Source of the DNA: Anoxybacter fermentans
Lineage (GTDB): Bacteria; Bacillota; Halanaerobiia; DY22613
Assembly (NCBI RefSeq): GCF_003991135.1
Contig: NZ_CP016379.1
Coordinates: 1,178,001-1,242,000 of the forward strand
Direction of reading: 5' to 3'
Length of the DNA stretch: 64,000 nt
Shown piece after piece: positions 32,923 to 41,533 of this stretch. The translations under genes and the position numbers were made by a program. Within the stretch, counting starts at the first letter, position 1, and every line of letters starts with the position of its first letter. The notes beneath the pieces were generated by a model. The model had not been told where the DNA came from and made no database searches. It saw only the letters and a program-made list of their open reading frames with translations.

Positions 32923-34095
32923 TTATAATATATATCCAGCTTCTTTCAATAATTCCCTAGCTCTTTCCCCTTCAGCAGAAGGAACTAAAACAACAGGGCC
33001 AGTACAGCCCATACCGGTCTCAGCATAGATTCCTTCTTTCCAGAGTACCTTAACTGCATCATCTATCTGAAGGATATCTACACCCGGAATTTCTTCATCT
33101 ACAGTAACCTTCGGTGGGGCTTTAACTTCCTCTACTTCAGAAGCAGAAGTTTTCTTTAAAGCCTCCAACTGATTATCCAGCCCGGCTTTTCTGGCAGCTT
33201 TAATCTCGGCATCAACTATAGCCATGATCTTACCCTGAGCTACATCAGCAGCATACCGGATAGCTCCAGCAACAACAGGAGCACCGGATGCCCTTGAAAG
33301 GATACAGATAATCATATCAAAGTCTTCACCCACACCAGGACCATAACCATAACCTAATGCTTCATAACTACCGCCGGTGGTAAAGCTAGAGAAAATTTTC
33401 ATCAGCAGATTACCTGTTAAAGTATCGGTAACCATTACATCGGGAGTACCCATCAAAAGGTCATTCCCTCTCATTACAACCCCACCGTCGGCCCGGGCAG
33501 ATTCAGTAAATTCGATACCATATCCATTTTTCTTTAATTCTTTTAAAATCTTTTCACATTGCCGTGCACCATCAACATTTAAAATACCTACTTTGGGTTT
33601 ATCTATCCCAATAGCTTTAGCAGTAGCAACTCCATAAATAGCGTTTTTAACCATTGCCCCTACCCGGTGAGTATCAGAAGTACCGGTAGTAGTGGCAATA
33701 ATCATTTCCCGCCCGGTTCCCGGAGTGATAACACGTCCCACAGTAGATACACCAACCGGGAAGTTATAATGCATAGTAACAGCTGCATCTGCTTCTCCAT
33801 TTTTGAGCATGGCTTCCATTTTCTCATGAGCTTCCTTTTCACAGGTAACTTCATGGAGTTCTAAAGAGGTATCACAAGCTGGCCCAATAAGAATAACTTC
33901 CAGATCAGAATTTCTGGCCTGAGCTATTTCTGCCCCTTTAACCAATTCTAAATGGCCATGCTCACTACCAAGGGTGGTTAAAACCACCCGGGTCTTTTTT
34001 CCAAAAGTTCCAGTCTCAATAGCATCTGCGATCTGATTAAAAATCTGCCCTAACTTCTTTCTAGAATCTATAGCAGGCACATTTTCACCTCCCAA
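32923..34095 (-). CDS. grdD: Glycine/sarcosine/betaine reductase complex, component C alpha
   Basis: This 390-residue protein resembles PlsX/phosphate acyltransferase-type enzymes. With GrdC it forms protein C, which converts the acetyl group received from the selenoprotein GrdA into acetyl phosphate. Visible features are VGRVITPGTGREMIIATTTG (about residues 117-136) and the glycine-rich GYGYGPGVGEDFDMIICILS. It is the last gene of the operon, 9 bp after grdC, and is followed by a terminator. Its product lets the cell make ATP through acetate kinase. Confidence 0.94.
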   Translation of the reverse strand: MGGENVPAIDSRKKLGQIFNQIADAIETGTFGKKTRVVLTTLGSEHGHLELVKGAEIAQARNSDLEVILIGPACDTSLELHEVTCEKEAHEKMEAMLKNGEADAAVTMHYNFPVGVSTVGRVITPGTGREMIIATTTGTSDTHRVGAMVKNAIYGVATAKAIGIDKPKVGILNVDGARQCEKILKELKKNGYGIEFTESARADGGVVMRGNDLLMGTPDVMVTDTLTGNLLMKIFSSFTTGGSYEALGYGYGPGVGEDFDMIICILSRASGAPVVAGAIRYAADVAQGKIMAIVDAEIKAARKAGLDNQLEALKKTSASEVEEVKAPPKVTVDEEIPGVDILQIDDAVKVLWKEGIYAETGMGCTGPVVLVPSAEGERARELLKEAGYIL

Positions 34096-34104
34096 ACCGG
34101 CTGC

Positions 34105-35649
34105 CTACTTTTCTTCTTTGAGAAGAATTTGAGCTAATTCACGCATTGCATCGGCAACCATCTTCTTCAGTTTGACATCATCTTCACTAGCAACAGTTTC
34201 TTCAACCACACCGGTGTTCTTTTCCATTACAAAAGATACACCATCAAAGAGATTGGTCATCCGGCCTAAGAACAGACTACCCTTACCAATAATCATGACC
34301 TTTTCAATCTGACCAGCTTTCATCATCTTCATAGCAGGACCAACGAATGGAACACCAGAAGGAATATGGCCCTGAGTTGGAGCGAAACCAGGCATACCAT
34401 GTTTTTTAACAAATTCGGGAATCTCAGTCCGCTCAAGATCACCTCGTTTTACACCTAAAGCGGCAATCATCTTATAATTAGCTTCAGGTACATTACCTGC
34501 ACCAGCAGGTTTAGTAATCTCCGGATTCTGCATTTCTACTGAATATTTATCAATATCAGTAATCTTCAAACCACCTTTATCCAGTGGATTGGTTACCAGA
34601 GCAGTAATAACAGCCTGTGGAGAAGAACCTGTACCCACAGTGTGACGTCCTACCAGGTCGGTTCTAATAATTGGACTTTCGCCATCATTTGCAGTAACAA
34701 GTATAGCAAAACCACCCAGACAATCTTCAAGTAAAGGTATATTTTTAGCCACATGATCTTTACCGTTCATACCCAGTTTAGCAACAGCACCGCCGGCTAT
34801 AACTGCAACAGTTTTGTATACACCAGCTTTAACTAAAGCAGCAGCATTCACTAGAGCATGGGCTGGAGCCGCACAGAAACTTCTTGTATCCGATCCAGTT
34901 GCATTCACACAACCGGCCATCTCAGCCATAGCCTTAGCAAAATTACCACCACCGCGCTGATTGATATCACCGCAAGCTTCTTCAGAAGCCTCAATTACGT
35001 ATTCAATTTCAGAAAGATCAAATCCCTGTTTCTCAAGGTTTAATAGAGCCAAAATACCGGAAGCTTTAGTCATTAAATTTTCTAACATAACATGAGCATT
35101 TAAGTTGGGGTCTGTATCATGAGCCTGTTTAATGCACCCGACCAACTTTTCGCCCAGATATAAACCTTCTGCTACATGCTTGTTGACCAGTTCTTCAATC
35201 TCACTTAATTCTACACCATCACCCAGACCTTTTAAATCTTTCTTACTAAAAATGGGGTGAGATTCTAATTTGGATTTTACTTCAGCAGTAAATTCTTTAG
35301 TCAATTTAACAAGATCAAAACTGTCATACAGCTTGACTAAACCAAAAAATTCATCTTCAGGCATAATCTCTCCCATTTCACCAAAACGGGAAGCATTACT
35401 TACAGGATTTTCATACCAGGGCTGAGGGATATTGTTTAACTCATCTGGTAAAATGTTACCGATAAAAACCTGGTTAGGAGCATATGCAACACAATCGTCA
35501 AAACTTCTTAAAAATTCAGGAATCTTCTTTAAATATTCAGCATCAGGATCTTTTAAACGGGTTTGGGTTTGAGTAGAACCATAGTGAAAGAGAGTTGTAG
35601 GAGTATGAACCAGAATGTAACTGGCTCCTTTTACTACAGGCAATGTCAT
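34105..35649 (-). CDS. grdC: Glycine/sarcosine/betaine reductase complex, component C beta
   Basis: This 514-residue protein has a thiolase/FabH-like fold and carries the acetyl thioester intermediate of protein C. The segment GCVNATGSDTRSFCAAPAHAL (in two parts, about residues 247-267) contains the likely active-site Cys. The N-terminal MTLPVVKGASYILVHTP is typical of GrdC. It is separated from grdB by about 70 bp containing a strong hairpin. Confidence 0.94.
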   Translation of the reverse strand: MTLPVVKGASYILVHTPTTLFHYGSTQTQTRLKDPDAEYLKKIPEFLRSFDDCVAYAPNQVFIGNILPDELNNIPQPWYENPVSNASRFGEMGEIMPEDEFFGLVKLYDSFDLVKLTKEFTAEVKSKLESHPIFSKKDLKGLGDGVELSEIEELVNKHVAEGLYLGEKLVGCIKQAHDTDPNLNAHVMLENLMTKASGILALLNLEKQGFDLSEIEYVIEASEEACGDINQRGGGNFAKAMAEMAGCVNATGSDTRSFCAAPAHALVNAAALVKAGVYKTVAVIAGGAVAKLGMNGKDHVAKNIPLLEDCLGGFAILVTANDGESPIIRTDLVGRHTVGTGSSPQAVITALVTNPLDKGGLKITDIDKYSVEMQNPEITKPAGAGNVPEANYKMIAALGVKRGDLERTEIPEFVKKHGMPGFAPTQGHIPSGVPFVGPAMKMMKAGQIEKVMIIGKGSLFLGRMTNLFDGVSFVMEKNTGVVEETVASEDDVKLKKMVADAMRELAQILLKEEK

Positions 35650-35673
35650 ACTTTCACCTCCATTAAAATAGAA

Positions 35674-35710
35674 GGGTAATGGGTAATGCTCGTGTCACTA
35701 CCCATTACCC
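35674..35710. other. Hairpin between grdB and grdC
   Basis: GGGTAATGGGTA pairs with TACCCATTACCC; the arms are 35674-35688 and 35696-35710 with small mismatches near the loop. The T run lies on the plus-strand side (35711-35719), so it is not a standard minus-strand terminator. It may protect the 3' end of the grdE-grdA-grdB message or reduce read-through into grdC and grdD. Confidence 0.6.
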
Positions 35711-35718
35711 ATTTTTTT

Positions 35719-37032
35719 TTAATCTTCAAATACAGTTTGCTCATGTACTTCAGTTTCTAAAGCCCTTAATGCTTTTTCAACTAATCTACGGCGGAGCTTT
35801 TTCTCCTCAGCTTTATCCAGCTTAGGATTGCCCAGTGGATGTGGAATTGCTACAGCCGGTACAATTCTGTTAGCACCAACTGTTAAGGAAATTGGAACTA
35901 CGGTAGCTATGTGAACTACAGGGATACCAGCCCGCTCAATCTCTTTTACCATCGTTGCACCGCAACGAGTACATGTTCCTCAGGTGCTGGTAAGTATAAC
36001 TGCCTGAACACCATCAGCGACCAGGTCTTTGGCAATCTCCTGAGCATACCGCTTTGCATTTGCTACAGAAGTACCATTACCAACAGTCGCATACCAGTAA
36101 TCATGCAAACTACCAATTTTACCTTCTTTAACCATTTCTTTAACTACATCAAGAGGCAGTACCCGGTCAGCGTCTTCATTAGCATATACCGGGTCATAAC
36201 CACCGTGAGCGGTTTGACTGTTTTCAGGAGTAAAGTCATCAATATCAGTCAGTTTATATTTACCGTACTTGGAAGCACTCGAAGATTCAATACGATCAGG
36301 ATTACCCTTTGGTACAATACCGCCGGAAGTAACCAGAGCAATTTTGGCTTTGCTAATATCAGCAACAGGAGGATTTGGAGCGACTCTATCAAAATCCGGC
36401 ATAGGATATTCAGTAACAAAATCTTCGCCTTTCAGTTTCTTAATTAACATTTTAACAGCCCGTAAAGAACCACGCTCTTCCGCAAAGAAATTCTTCCGGA
36501 TTCCGCGTGGGAAGTAACCAGCTTCTTCTGGTCCACCAACATTACCATCAGTTTCAATATATTTTTTAGTAAATTCTACGATAGCCGGAACAGCTTTTCG
36601 CATCCCTGCAGCAGAGTCTGCAGTTGGCAGAATATATGCATACTTAGCAAAGATTTCTACTCCTGGGTTTTCTTTGTACATACCTGAAATTACAGGAATA
36701 CCATTCTTCGCAGCCACTTCAGCCACATGACCACAGGCCATACCATAACGTCCTGCGTTGAAGGCAGGACCCGCAATTACTAAATCAGGTTTGATCTGAT
36801 CTATGTATTCCTGTATTTTCGCTTTAGCATCTTCCAGATTTTCATTGAAATAACTATCACCACAGATGATAGTCGCAACTATTTCAGCACTATCTCCCAG
36901 TCCATTATTGATGGCGACACCTGCCCCAACTGGGCCCTCTTTTAACATAGGCTCGATATGAGCTTTATCTTCGCCACCAATTTGGCCGAAGAACTGGTTC
37001 AGATAGTGAAGAATACGCTTTTTACCCATCAT
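35719..37032 (-). CDS. grdB: Glycine reductase component B gamma subunit, selenoprotein
   Basis: This selenoprotein of 437 residues contains one in-frame TGA at 35980-35982, read as selenocysteine at residue 351. The context is ILTST-U-GTCTRCGATM, the well-known GrdB active site. The Sec binds the amine of the glycine Schiff base formed on GrdE and transfers the carboxymethyl group to GrdA. The N-terminus MMGKKRILHYLNQFFGQIGG and the long FAKYAYILPTADSAAGMRK region agree with the family. A SECIS-like hairpin follows the TGA. Conventional gene callers would split it at 35980. Confidence 0.95.
35953..35982 (-). promoter_or_regulatory. UGA Sec codon and SECIS-like hairpin of grdB
   Basis: TGA (35980-35982 on the minus strand) is followed after 12 bases by CGTTGC-GGT-GCAACG, a perfect 6-bp stem with a 3-base loop. 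Bacterial SECIS elements are short hairpins within the coding region just after the UGA, bound by SelB. Distance and size fit that class. Confidence 0.75.
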
Positions 37033-37073
37033 TCTCCCCCCTTTATTTGGGATCTATATAAGCTATATAAGAA

Positions 37074-37535
37074 TTAAAGGAATTTGCAGTACATATTTCT
37101 ATACTTGGATACTTCTTCAATGATAGCATCCATATCCAATACCATTTCCATCATACTGACCTGCTCGTCATATACAGCAGGATCAATCTCATCCTTCAAT
37201 TCAAAAATGTGATAACACAAGAGTCCCAACTGGACTCCAGCCAATGGACCTGCAAAGGTTGGATCTCCATTAGTAACAGTTTCACATGCAAGACCGGAAG
37301 CTTCTGCTTCGGCCCCACCTAAAACTACTACTAAATTTTCTGGACCATACTTTTCGGCCAGTTCTTTGATCCGCCCTTGGATTTCCAGGTCCATGGCACC
37401 TGCGGCAGTTCAGACAAAACACTCGGTAGTTACCATTACTACTTCAGCTTCGGTTGTCTTAATACATTCTTCGATAGCTGGACCAGGGATACCATCGCGG
37501 TCACCAATGATTGCAACTTTCTTGCCTTTGAGCAT
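37074..37535 (-). CDS. grdA: Glycine reductase selenoprotein A
   Basis: This small selenoprotein of 153 residues shuttles the carboxymethyl group as a Se-carboxymethyl-selenocysteine. The true start is ATG 37535, 8 bases after GGAGGTG. An in-frame TGA at 37410-37412 encodes selenocysteine as residue 42 in the signature [16 protein letters not shown]. Without recoding only the part after residue 42 would be found. It is the electron-accepting partner of thioredoxin: the CxxU pair (C39, U42) is reduced by TrxA encoded three genes upstream in the operon. The gap to grdB is 41 bp. Confidence 0.96.
37386..37412 (-). promoter_or_regulatory. UGA Sec codon and SECIS-like hairpin of grdA
   Basis: Seven bases after the TGA at 37410-37412 comes CAGGT-GCCATGG-ACCTG, a 5-bp stem with a 7-base loop. 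This is in the right place for a bacterial SECIS element. The stem is shorter than in grdB and may extend with non-canonical pairs. Confidence 0.65.
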
Positions 37536-37581
37536 TATAGTCACCTCCATATAATTATTCGAATTATTTATTTAATTATAA

Positions 37582-38868
37582 TTAGAAACCTTGAGCAGAC
37601 AACTTGCTAAAACCAAGCTCATTAGTAGCACCGGTAATAGCCTGAATCTCAACAGTAATACTACCATCTTCTGCTAATGAACCAGCAAAACCACCAGCTA
37701 TTACATCAGCGGCTTCAATATGACCAATAATCTTCTTCATTGGCGGCAGAGTAATAGTTTCATTAGCATTACCAGCGGTAACCACGGCAGTTGCAGATGG
37801 ATCAGCATCAGCTAAAGACTGTGAAGCACCATCGCGACCTGCATATTCGTCTGTAATAAGAACAGTCTTAATTCCTTGAGCTTCCAATTTCTTGCAGTTC
37901 ATGATTAAATCTGCATCTGGGTTACCGAAACCTTCTTCGGAAATAATAGCAGCATCTAAGTTCAACATACTGGCCAATTTTGCAGTATAGTTAGAAGAAC
38001 GTTCTTTATCAGCAAGAGTTACATTTTCATTAGTGATTATTACACCAACAAAATTATACTCTTTACCATGATATTTGTATAGATCTTCGATAACTGGATT
38101 GTTCTGATGATGGTAAGTAGTGTTTTTATCACAGGCAGAAACACAGTTACCGCTAACAATAGCTCCATCAAATACTTCAGTTGGATAAATAAGGGTTGGC
38201 AAAATCTGCTTAGCGTCAACTCCATAAACATAGGTATCATGAAGCAGACCCTGGCTTTGCAACATATAAATATATGCTACTCTTGGCAGATCTTTATATT
38301 TCTCTGCACCTTCAAAGAATGGCAGAGCTTCATAAGTTTCAATTTCATCAGGTTCTACATTTCGGCCAGCTTCTCCAATATATTGAGCAGCTTTAAGACC
38401 AATCAAGCGTAAGGCAGCTTCATGCTCATGTTGGGGCAAGTTGTCTACAGGTTCTGCCTTGACTACAATATTGTAAGTCTTGGAGAACGGAGTATAATCA
38501 GCACCAGGACCGCTCATATCAATAATACCTTCCTGGAAACCGACAATCTTACCTGTAGTTACCACAGCAGCCCCTTTAAGAACATGGGTCCGACCAGAAC
38601 CTACAGTTTCTACTTTGGAGACAAAACCCGGAAATACACCGCCATTGCCTTCAACTTTAACACGCGGCTCAATAACGTCTTTGACAGGAATAATCCTGAC
38701 TTCTTCGCCTGGTTTAGCCAGATCAACATCAATAGAAGCAATTCTGGCGTCACCGCTCAGTTTTTCAATCAGTTCTTCTTTATTAATAGTGAGGATTCCA
38801 TTTTTTACCTCAGTCTTGTCTCCAAATTGTACATCTTTAATATAAATCTTTCCTAACTCAAGACGCAT
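37582..38868 (-). CDS. grdE: Glycine reductase component B proprotein (GrdE)
   Basis: This 428-residue proprotein is cleaved at a cysteine to give two subunits, the smaller of which carries an N-terminal pyruvoyl group that binds glycine as a Schiff base. The expected cleavage region is SGNCVSACDKNTTYHHQNNP at about residues 240-259, with Cys near 243. Both halves show family segments (GGVFPGFVSKVETVGSGRTH early, GGFAGSLAEDGSITVEIQAI late). Having grdE rather than grdF/grdG or grdH/grdI neighbours, together with a glycine riboswitch, argues that glycine is the substrate. Confidence 0.95.
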   Translation of the reverse strand: MRLELGKIYIKDVQFGDKTEVKNGILTINKEELIEKLSGDARIASIDVDLAKPGEEVRIIPVKDVIEPRVKVEGNGGVFPGFVSKVETVGSGRTHVLKGAAVVTTGKIVGFQEGIIDMSGPGADYTPFSKTYNIVVKAEPVDNLPQHEHEAALRLIGLKAAQYIGEAGRNVEPDEIETYEALPFFEGAEKYKDLPRVAYIYMLQSQGLLHDTYVYGVDAKQILPTLIYPTEVFDGAIVSGNCVSACDKNTTYHHQNNPVIEDLYKYHGKEYNFVGVIITNENVTLADKERSSNYTAKLASMLNLDAAIISEEGFGNPDADLIMNCKKLEAQGIKTVLITDEYAGRDGASQSLADADPSATAVVTAGNANETITLPPMKKIIGHIEAADVIAGGFAGSLAEDGSITVEIQAITGATNELGFSKLSAQGF

Positions 38869-38903
38869 AAATTCACCTCCCTACTTCTTCTCAACCATAA
38901 AAA

Positions 38904-39227
38904 TTAGATATGTTTTTTAATTTCCTCTTCAATCTCAGCAGCGGTTAAATCTTCGCCACTTAATTGGGCTACTTTCTCGCCGTCTTTATAAAAGCACATG
39001 GTTGGCAATCCCATAACTCGCTGGCTAATAGCAAGACGACGATTTTTAGTAATATCCAGTTTACAGAATTTCATCTTTTCACCATACTTCTCAGCCAGAG
39101 CTTCAACTTCAGGCATCAACTCCTGACAAGGCTCACACTTAGGACTATAATAATCAACCATTACCGGTTGAGATTTAGAAGCCTCCAAAACTTCGGCCTC
39201 AAAATTCTCCTTGTTTACTTCAAGCAT
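38904..39227 (-). CDS. trxA: Thioredoxin of the glycine reductase operon
   Basis: This 107-residue thioredoxin has the active site CEPC (in SPKCEPCQELMPE, about residues 29-41) instead of the usual CGPC. The cis-proline is in VMGLPTMCFYKDG. The start is ATG 39227, with GGAGGTGG upstream; a GTG at 39236 falls inside that site. It takes electrons from the TrxB encoded 37 bp upstream and reduces GrdA. Altered active-site residues are known for grd-associated thioredoxins, which are often specialised. Confidence 0.95.
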   Translation of the reverse strand: MLEVNKENFEAEVLEASKSQPVMVDYYSPKCEPCQELMPEVEALAEKYGEKMKFCKLDITKNRRLAISQRVMGLPTMCFYKDGEKVAQLSGEDLTAAEIEEEIKKHI

Positions 39228-39264
39228 CCCTTCCACCTCCTTTCAAAGGTAAGATCAAAGTAAA

Positions 39265-40476
39265 CTAACCTTCTATAATTTTTAATACATTTTCTTTTGT
39301 AACATCTTCAAGCCGATTCTTAAGTTCACCATCAACAAAGTAAAGTAGAGTTGGAATATTCTTAATTTCATAGCGGTCAGCGATCAAACGGTTTTTATAT
39401 GTATCGATTTTAACTAATTTGACATTCTTCTCTTCTAAACCCAAGTTTTCCAACATGTTAATAGTATCAAAGGTAGATTCAACAGTAGGACTCCAGAAGA
39501 TAACTAAAACTGGTTTATCAGCATTTAATACATCGGTTTTAAATCCTTCCTCTTCAGCAATATATTTCTCAGCAGCAGTAGCAGCTATAGCACCATCAGC
39601 CGCTGCAGTAACAACCTGGCGGAGATACTTTTGCCGTACGTCACCAGCAGCAAATATTCCAGGAACATTTGTCTCCATCTTATCATTGGTTATAATATAA
39701 CCAAAATCATCCATTTCAATAAGATCTTTTACAAAATCAGTCTTAGGAACTGTACCGACAAAGAAGAATACTCCATCACAGGGCATTTCAGTAATTTCAC
39801 CGGTCTTTAGATTTTTGATTTTTACACCGGTTACTACTTCATCTCCTACAACTTCCTCTAAAACAGAATTCCAGACAAAATCAATTTTTGGATTTGCATA
39901 AGCTCTCTCCTGGATTACCTTTGTAGCATCCATAATTCCTTCATCATGAACAACTATAATTGTTACTTTTCTTGCAAACCTGGTTAGATAAATTGCTTCC
40001 TCAACCGCAGCATCACCATTACCAACAACAACTACATCCAGATCGGTATAAAAGTCAGCATCACATGTAGCGCAATATGATACACCGCGACCCCTAAATT
40101 CACCTTCTCCTTTAACTCCCAAAACCCGTGGTTCAGCACCGGTAGCAATGATAACAGTCTTAGTAACCAGATCACCATCCCGGGTTTTAACAATTCGCTT
40201 ATCGCCTTCACATTTAATCTCTAAAGCTTCTGTCCTGATAAACTCAGCTCCAAAAGCTTTTGCATGTTCAGCCATTCTTTTTGTCAATTCAGGCCCAGTC
40301 GTACCTTGCGCAAAACCAGGATAGTTCTCCATCTCCTCAGTAGTAGCAGCTTGCCCACCTGGTTTTCTCTTCTTTTCAATAATTGCTGTTTTCAGCTTAG
40401 CACGGGAACCGTAAATTCCGGCTGCCAGACCTGCTGGCCCTCCACCAATAATTAACAGATCATATTCTTTATTCAT
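39265..40476 (-). CDS. trxB: Thioredoxin reductase fused to a degenerate thioredoxin domain
   Basis: This 403-residue flavoprotein has a full thioredoxin reductase body. It contains FAD-binding GGGPAGLAAGIYGSRA (residues 11-26), redox-active CATC (about 135-138), NAD(P)H-binding VVGNGDAAVEEA and FAD-binding GIFAAGDV near 285. About 90 extra residues follow, with a thioredoxin-like fold (VLVIFWSPTVESTFDTINML, cis-Pro in IKNIPTLLYF). Both active-site cysteines are replaced, so this domain cannot do dithiol chemistry. It may serve as a docking module. Normal TrxB is about 310 residues. The enzyme feeds electrons to TrxA and then to GrdA. Confidence 0.93.
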   Translation of the reverse strand: MNKEYDLLIIGGGPAGLAAGIYGSRAKLKTAIIEKKRKPGGQAATTEEMENYPGFAQGTTGPELTKRMAEHAKAFGAEFIRTEALEIKCEGDKRIVKTRDGDLVTKTVIIATGAEPRVLGVKGEGEFRGRGVSYCATCDADFYTDLDVVVVGNGDAAVEEAIYLTRFARKVTIIVVHDEGIMDATKVIQERAYANPKIDFVWNSVLEEVVGDEVVTGVKIKNLKTGEITEMPCDGVFFFVGTVPKTDFVKDLIEMDDFGYIITNDKMETNVPGIFAAGDVRQKYLRQVVTAAADGAIAATAAEKYIAEEEGFKTDVLNADKPVLVIFWSPTVESTFDTINMLENLGLEEKNVKLVKIDTYKNRLIADRYEIKNIPTLLYFVDGELKNRLEDVTKENVLKIIEG

Positions 40477-40493
40477 TCTAATTCCCTCCTTTT

Positions 40494-40871
40494 TTATTCA
40501 ACCAGAGATTGGTATCCACTGGTCAATAAAGTCAAATCTAATTCCTGAAAATCTTTTAAGACATTTTCAGACCAATTGGGTATAGGGTGATCTTTTTGAA
40601 ACTGTTCAAATTTTCTGATAGCGTCTTCGATAATTGATAATGAATTAAAGTCTAACTTACCTGGTTTAAGACTGACCATTATGGAACGATAGGGAGTCGC
40701 ATTAGGTTTAATGCTTCCGGCCATTGGATGGCTTATTAATTTGTGGCCAATATGTACTAAATCCCTTGTCCGAATCAGTACATCTTTAACTGTTTTTTCA
40801 ATAATCATCTCCTGTTGTTTATATCTTTCAATTACCGCCGGATTATTTGTTATAATTAAAATCTGTCTCAA
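40494..40871 (-). CDS. grdX: GrdX family protein
   Basis: This 125-residue protein matches GrdX, a small protein of unknown function found at the head of glycine, sarcosine and betaine reductase operons. Recognisable segments are the start RQILIITNNPAVIERY and HIGHKLISHPMAGSIKPN in the middle. It has no signal peptide or membrane span. It is the first gene after the glycine riboswitch and its terminator, so its expression is the most directly controlled by glycine. Confidence 0.88.
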   Translation of the reverse strand: MRQILIITNNPAVIERYKQQEMIIEKTVKDVLIRTRDLVHIGHKLISHPMAGSIKPNATPYRSIMVSLKPGKLDFNSLSIIEDAIRKFEQFQKDHPIPNWSENVLKDFQELDLTLLTSGYQSLVE

Positions 40872-40961
40872 CTCTATAACACCCCATTAATACAACCATA
40901 AATTAGTCTAACCATTTTCTCATAATTCATGAAAATTACTGTTAACTTCATAATTCCGAAA

Positions 40962-40998
40962 GAAAAAAGCAATGCTGACCCATCGGCCAACATTGCTC
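40962..40998 (-). terminator. Riboswitch expression platform terminator
   Basis: On the minus strand AGCAATGTTGGCC pairs with GGTCAGCATTGCT (two wobble pairs) and is followed by UUUUUUC. It lies directly downstream of the second glycine aptamer and about 90 bases before grdX, as expected for a glycine-controlled transcription terminator. Confidence 0.85.
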
Positions 40999-41190
40999 TG
41001 TCTTCAACCTGAGAGTTTAATTCTCCTTATTATTTTAATAAGGAGAATTTGCTCCTTCGGTGTCAAAAATGACTTTCCAGAGCCCTGTCAGGATACGGTC
41101 CTTTGACCTGAGAGCTTCTTCCCGGGGACTGGCCGGTCTCCGGAAATTTCTCCTTCGGTGCCCGCACATAGCGAGACTCTCCCGCATCCT
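40999..41190 (-). promoter_or_regulatory. Tandem glycine riboswitch
   Basis: Two glycine aptamers are visible on the minus strand. Aptamer 1 runs from GGGAGAGTCTCGC near 41186 through CACCGAAGGAGAAAT and AGCTCTCAGGT to about 41095. Aptamer 2 has TCTGGAAAGTCATTTTTGAC, CACCGAAGGAGCAAAT and AAACTCTCAGGT, ending near 41005. The linker CAAAGGACCGTATCCTGACAG lies between. These are the conserved glycine aptamer elements. Binding of glycine should prevent the downstream terminator from forming and so turn on the grd operon when its substrate is present. Confidence 0.95.
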
Positions 41191-41232
41191 TCATCCAGCT
41201 TTGTGAAATTTTCAACATTTCATGTCTAATAT

Positions 41233-41261
41233 ATTCTACTTTTTTAGTAAAATTCCTGCAA
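41233..41261 (-). promoter_or_regulatory. Promoter of the glycine reductase operon
   Basis: On the minus strand TTGCAG (41256-41261) is separated by 17 bases from TAGAAT (41233-41238). The riboswitch begins about 43 bases downstream. The -35 region carries the GCAGGAATTT motif also seen at other promoters in the window. Confidence 0.7.
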
Positions 41262-41316
41262 GAGAATTAAAATTTTTTGCAATATTTTTTTAATACTCTG
41301 ACCTATTATTGATTTT

Positions 41317-41526
41317 ACTGCAAAAAGCTAATTTTTCACTTCACAAAAAAATTTTTCGAACCATCTAAAGTTCGATTTCTGTCGAAATAAGACACACAAA
41401 TCAATGGGTCATCCTGGCCCTTGATTAGCTCACCACATCCAGTGATGAGGCCTTATTTCGACTGAAATCTCACTAAGATGGTTTAACGAAAAATTTCCAT
41501 GTCGCTCAAAATTAGCTTTTTGCAGT
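41317..41526 (-). repeat. Near-palindromic intergenic repeat, copy 8
   Basis: This 210-bp copy is in the orientation opposite to 18736. Ends are ACTGCAAAAAGCTAATTTT and its perfect complement. It fills the space between the malic enzyme stop codon (41534, 8 bases away) and the grd promoter. No separate terminator for malic enzyme is visible, so the repeat hairpin may serve as the end of that transcript. Confidence 0.92.
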
Positions 41527-41533
41527 TTAATCT

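Noticed and set aside
35980-35982. grdB split by a nonsense mutation
   Set aside because: The sequence after the TGA continues the GrdB family (GTCTRCGATM) and this is the known selenocysteine site, with a hairpin following.
35911-36447. 178-codon plus-strand frame across grdB
   Set aside because: It is antisense to an intact, highly conserved selenoprotein gene and has no ribosome site or recognisable domain.
37395-37554. Frameshift or truncation of grdA
   Set aside because: Reading through TGA 37410-37412 gives the exact GrdA active site [13 protein letters not shown] with a good start and ribosome site at 37535.
40999-41190. Other riboswitch classes, or a small protein gene, for this leader
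   Set aside because: The conserved words CACCGAAGGAG and CTCTCAGGT occur twice in the order expected for tandem glycine aptamers.
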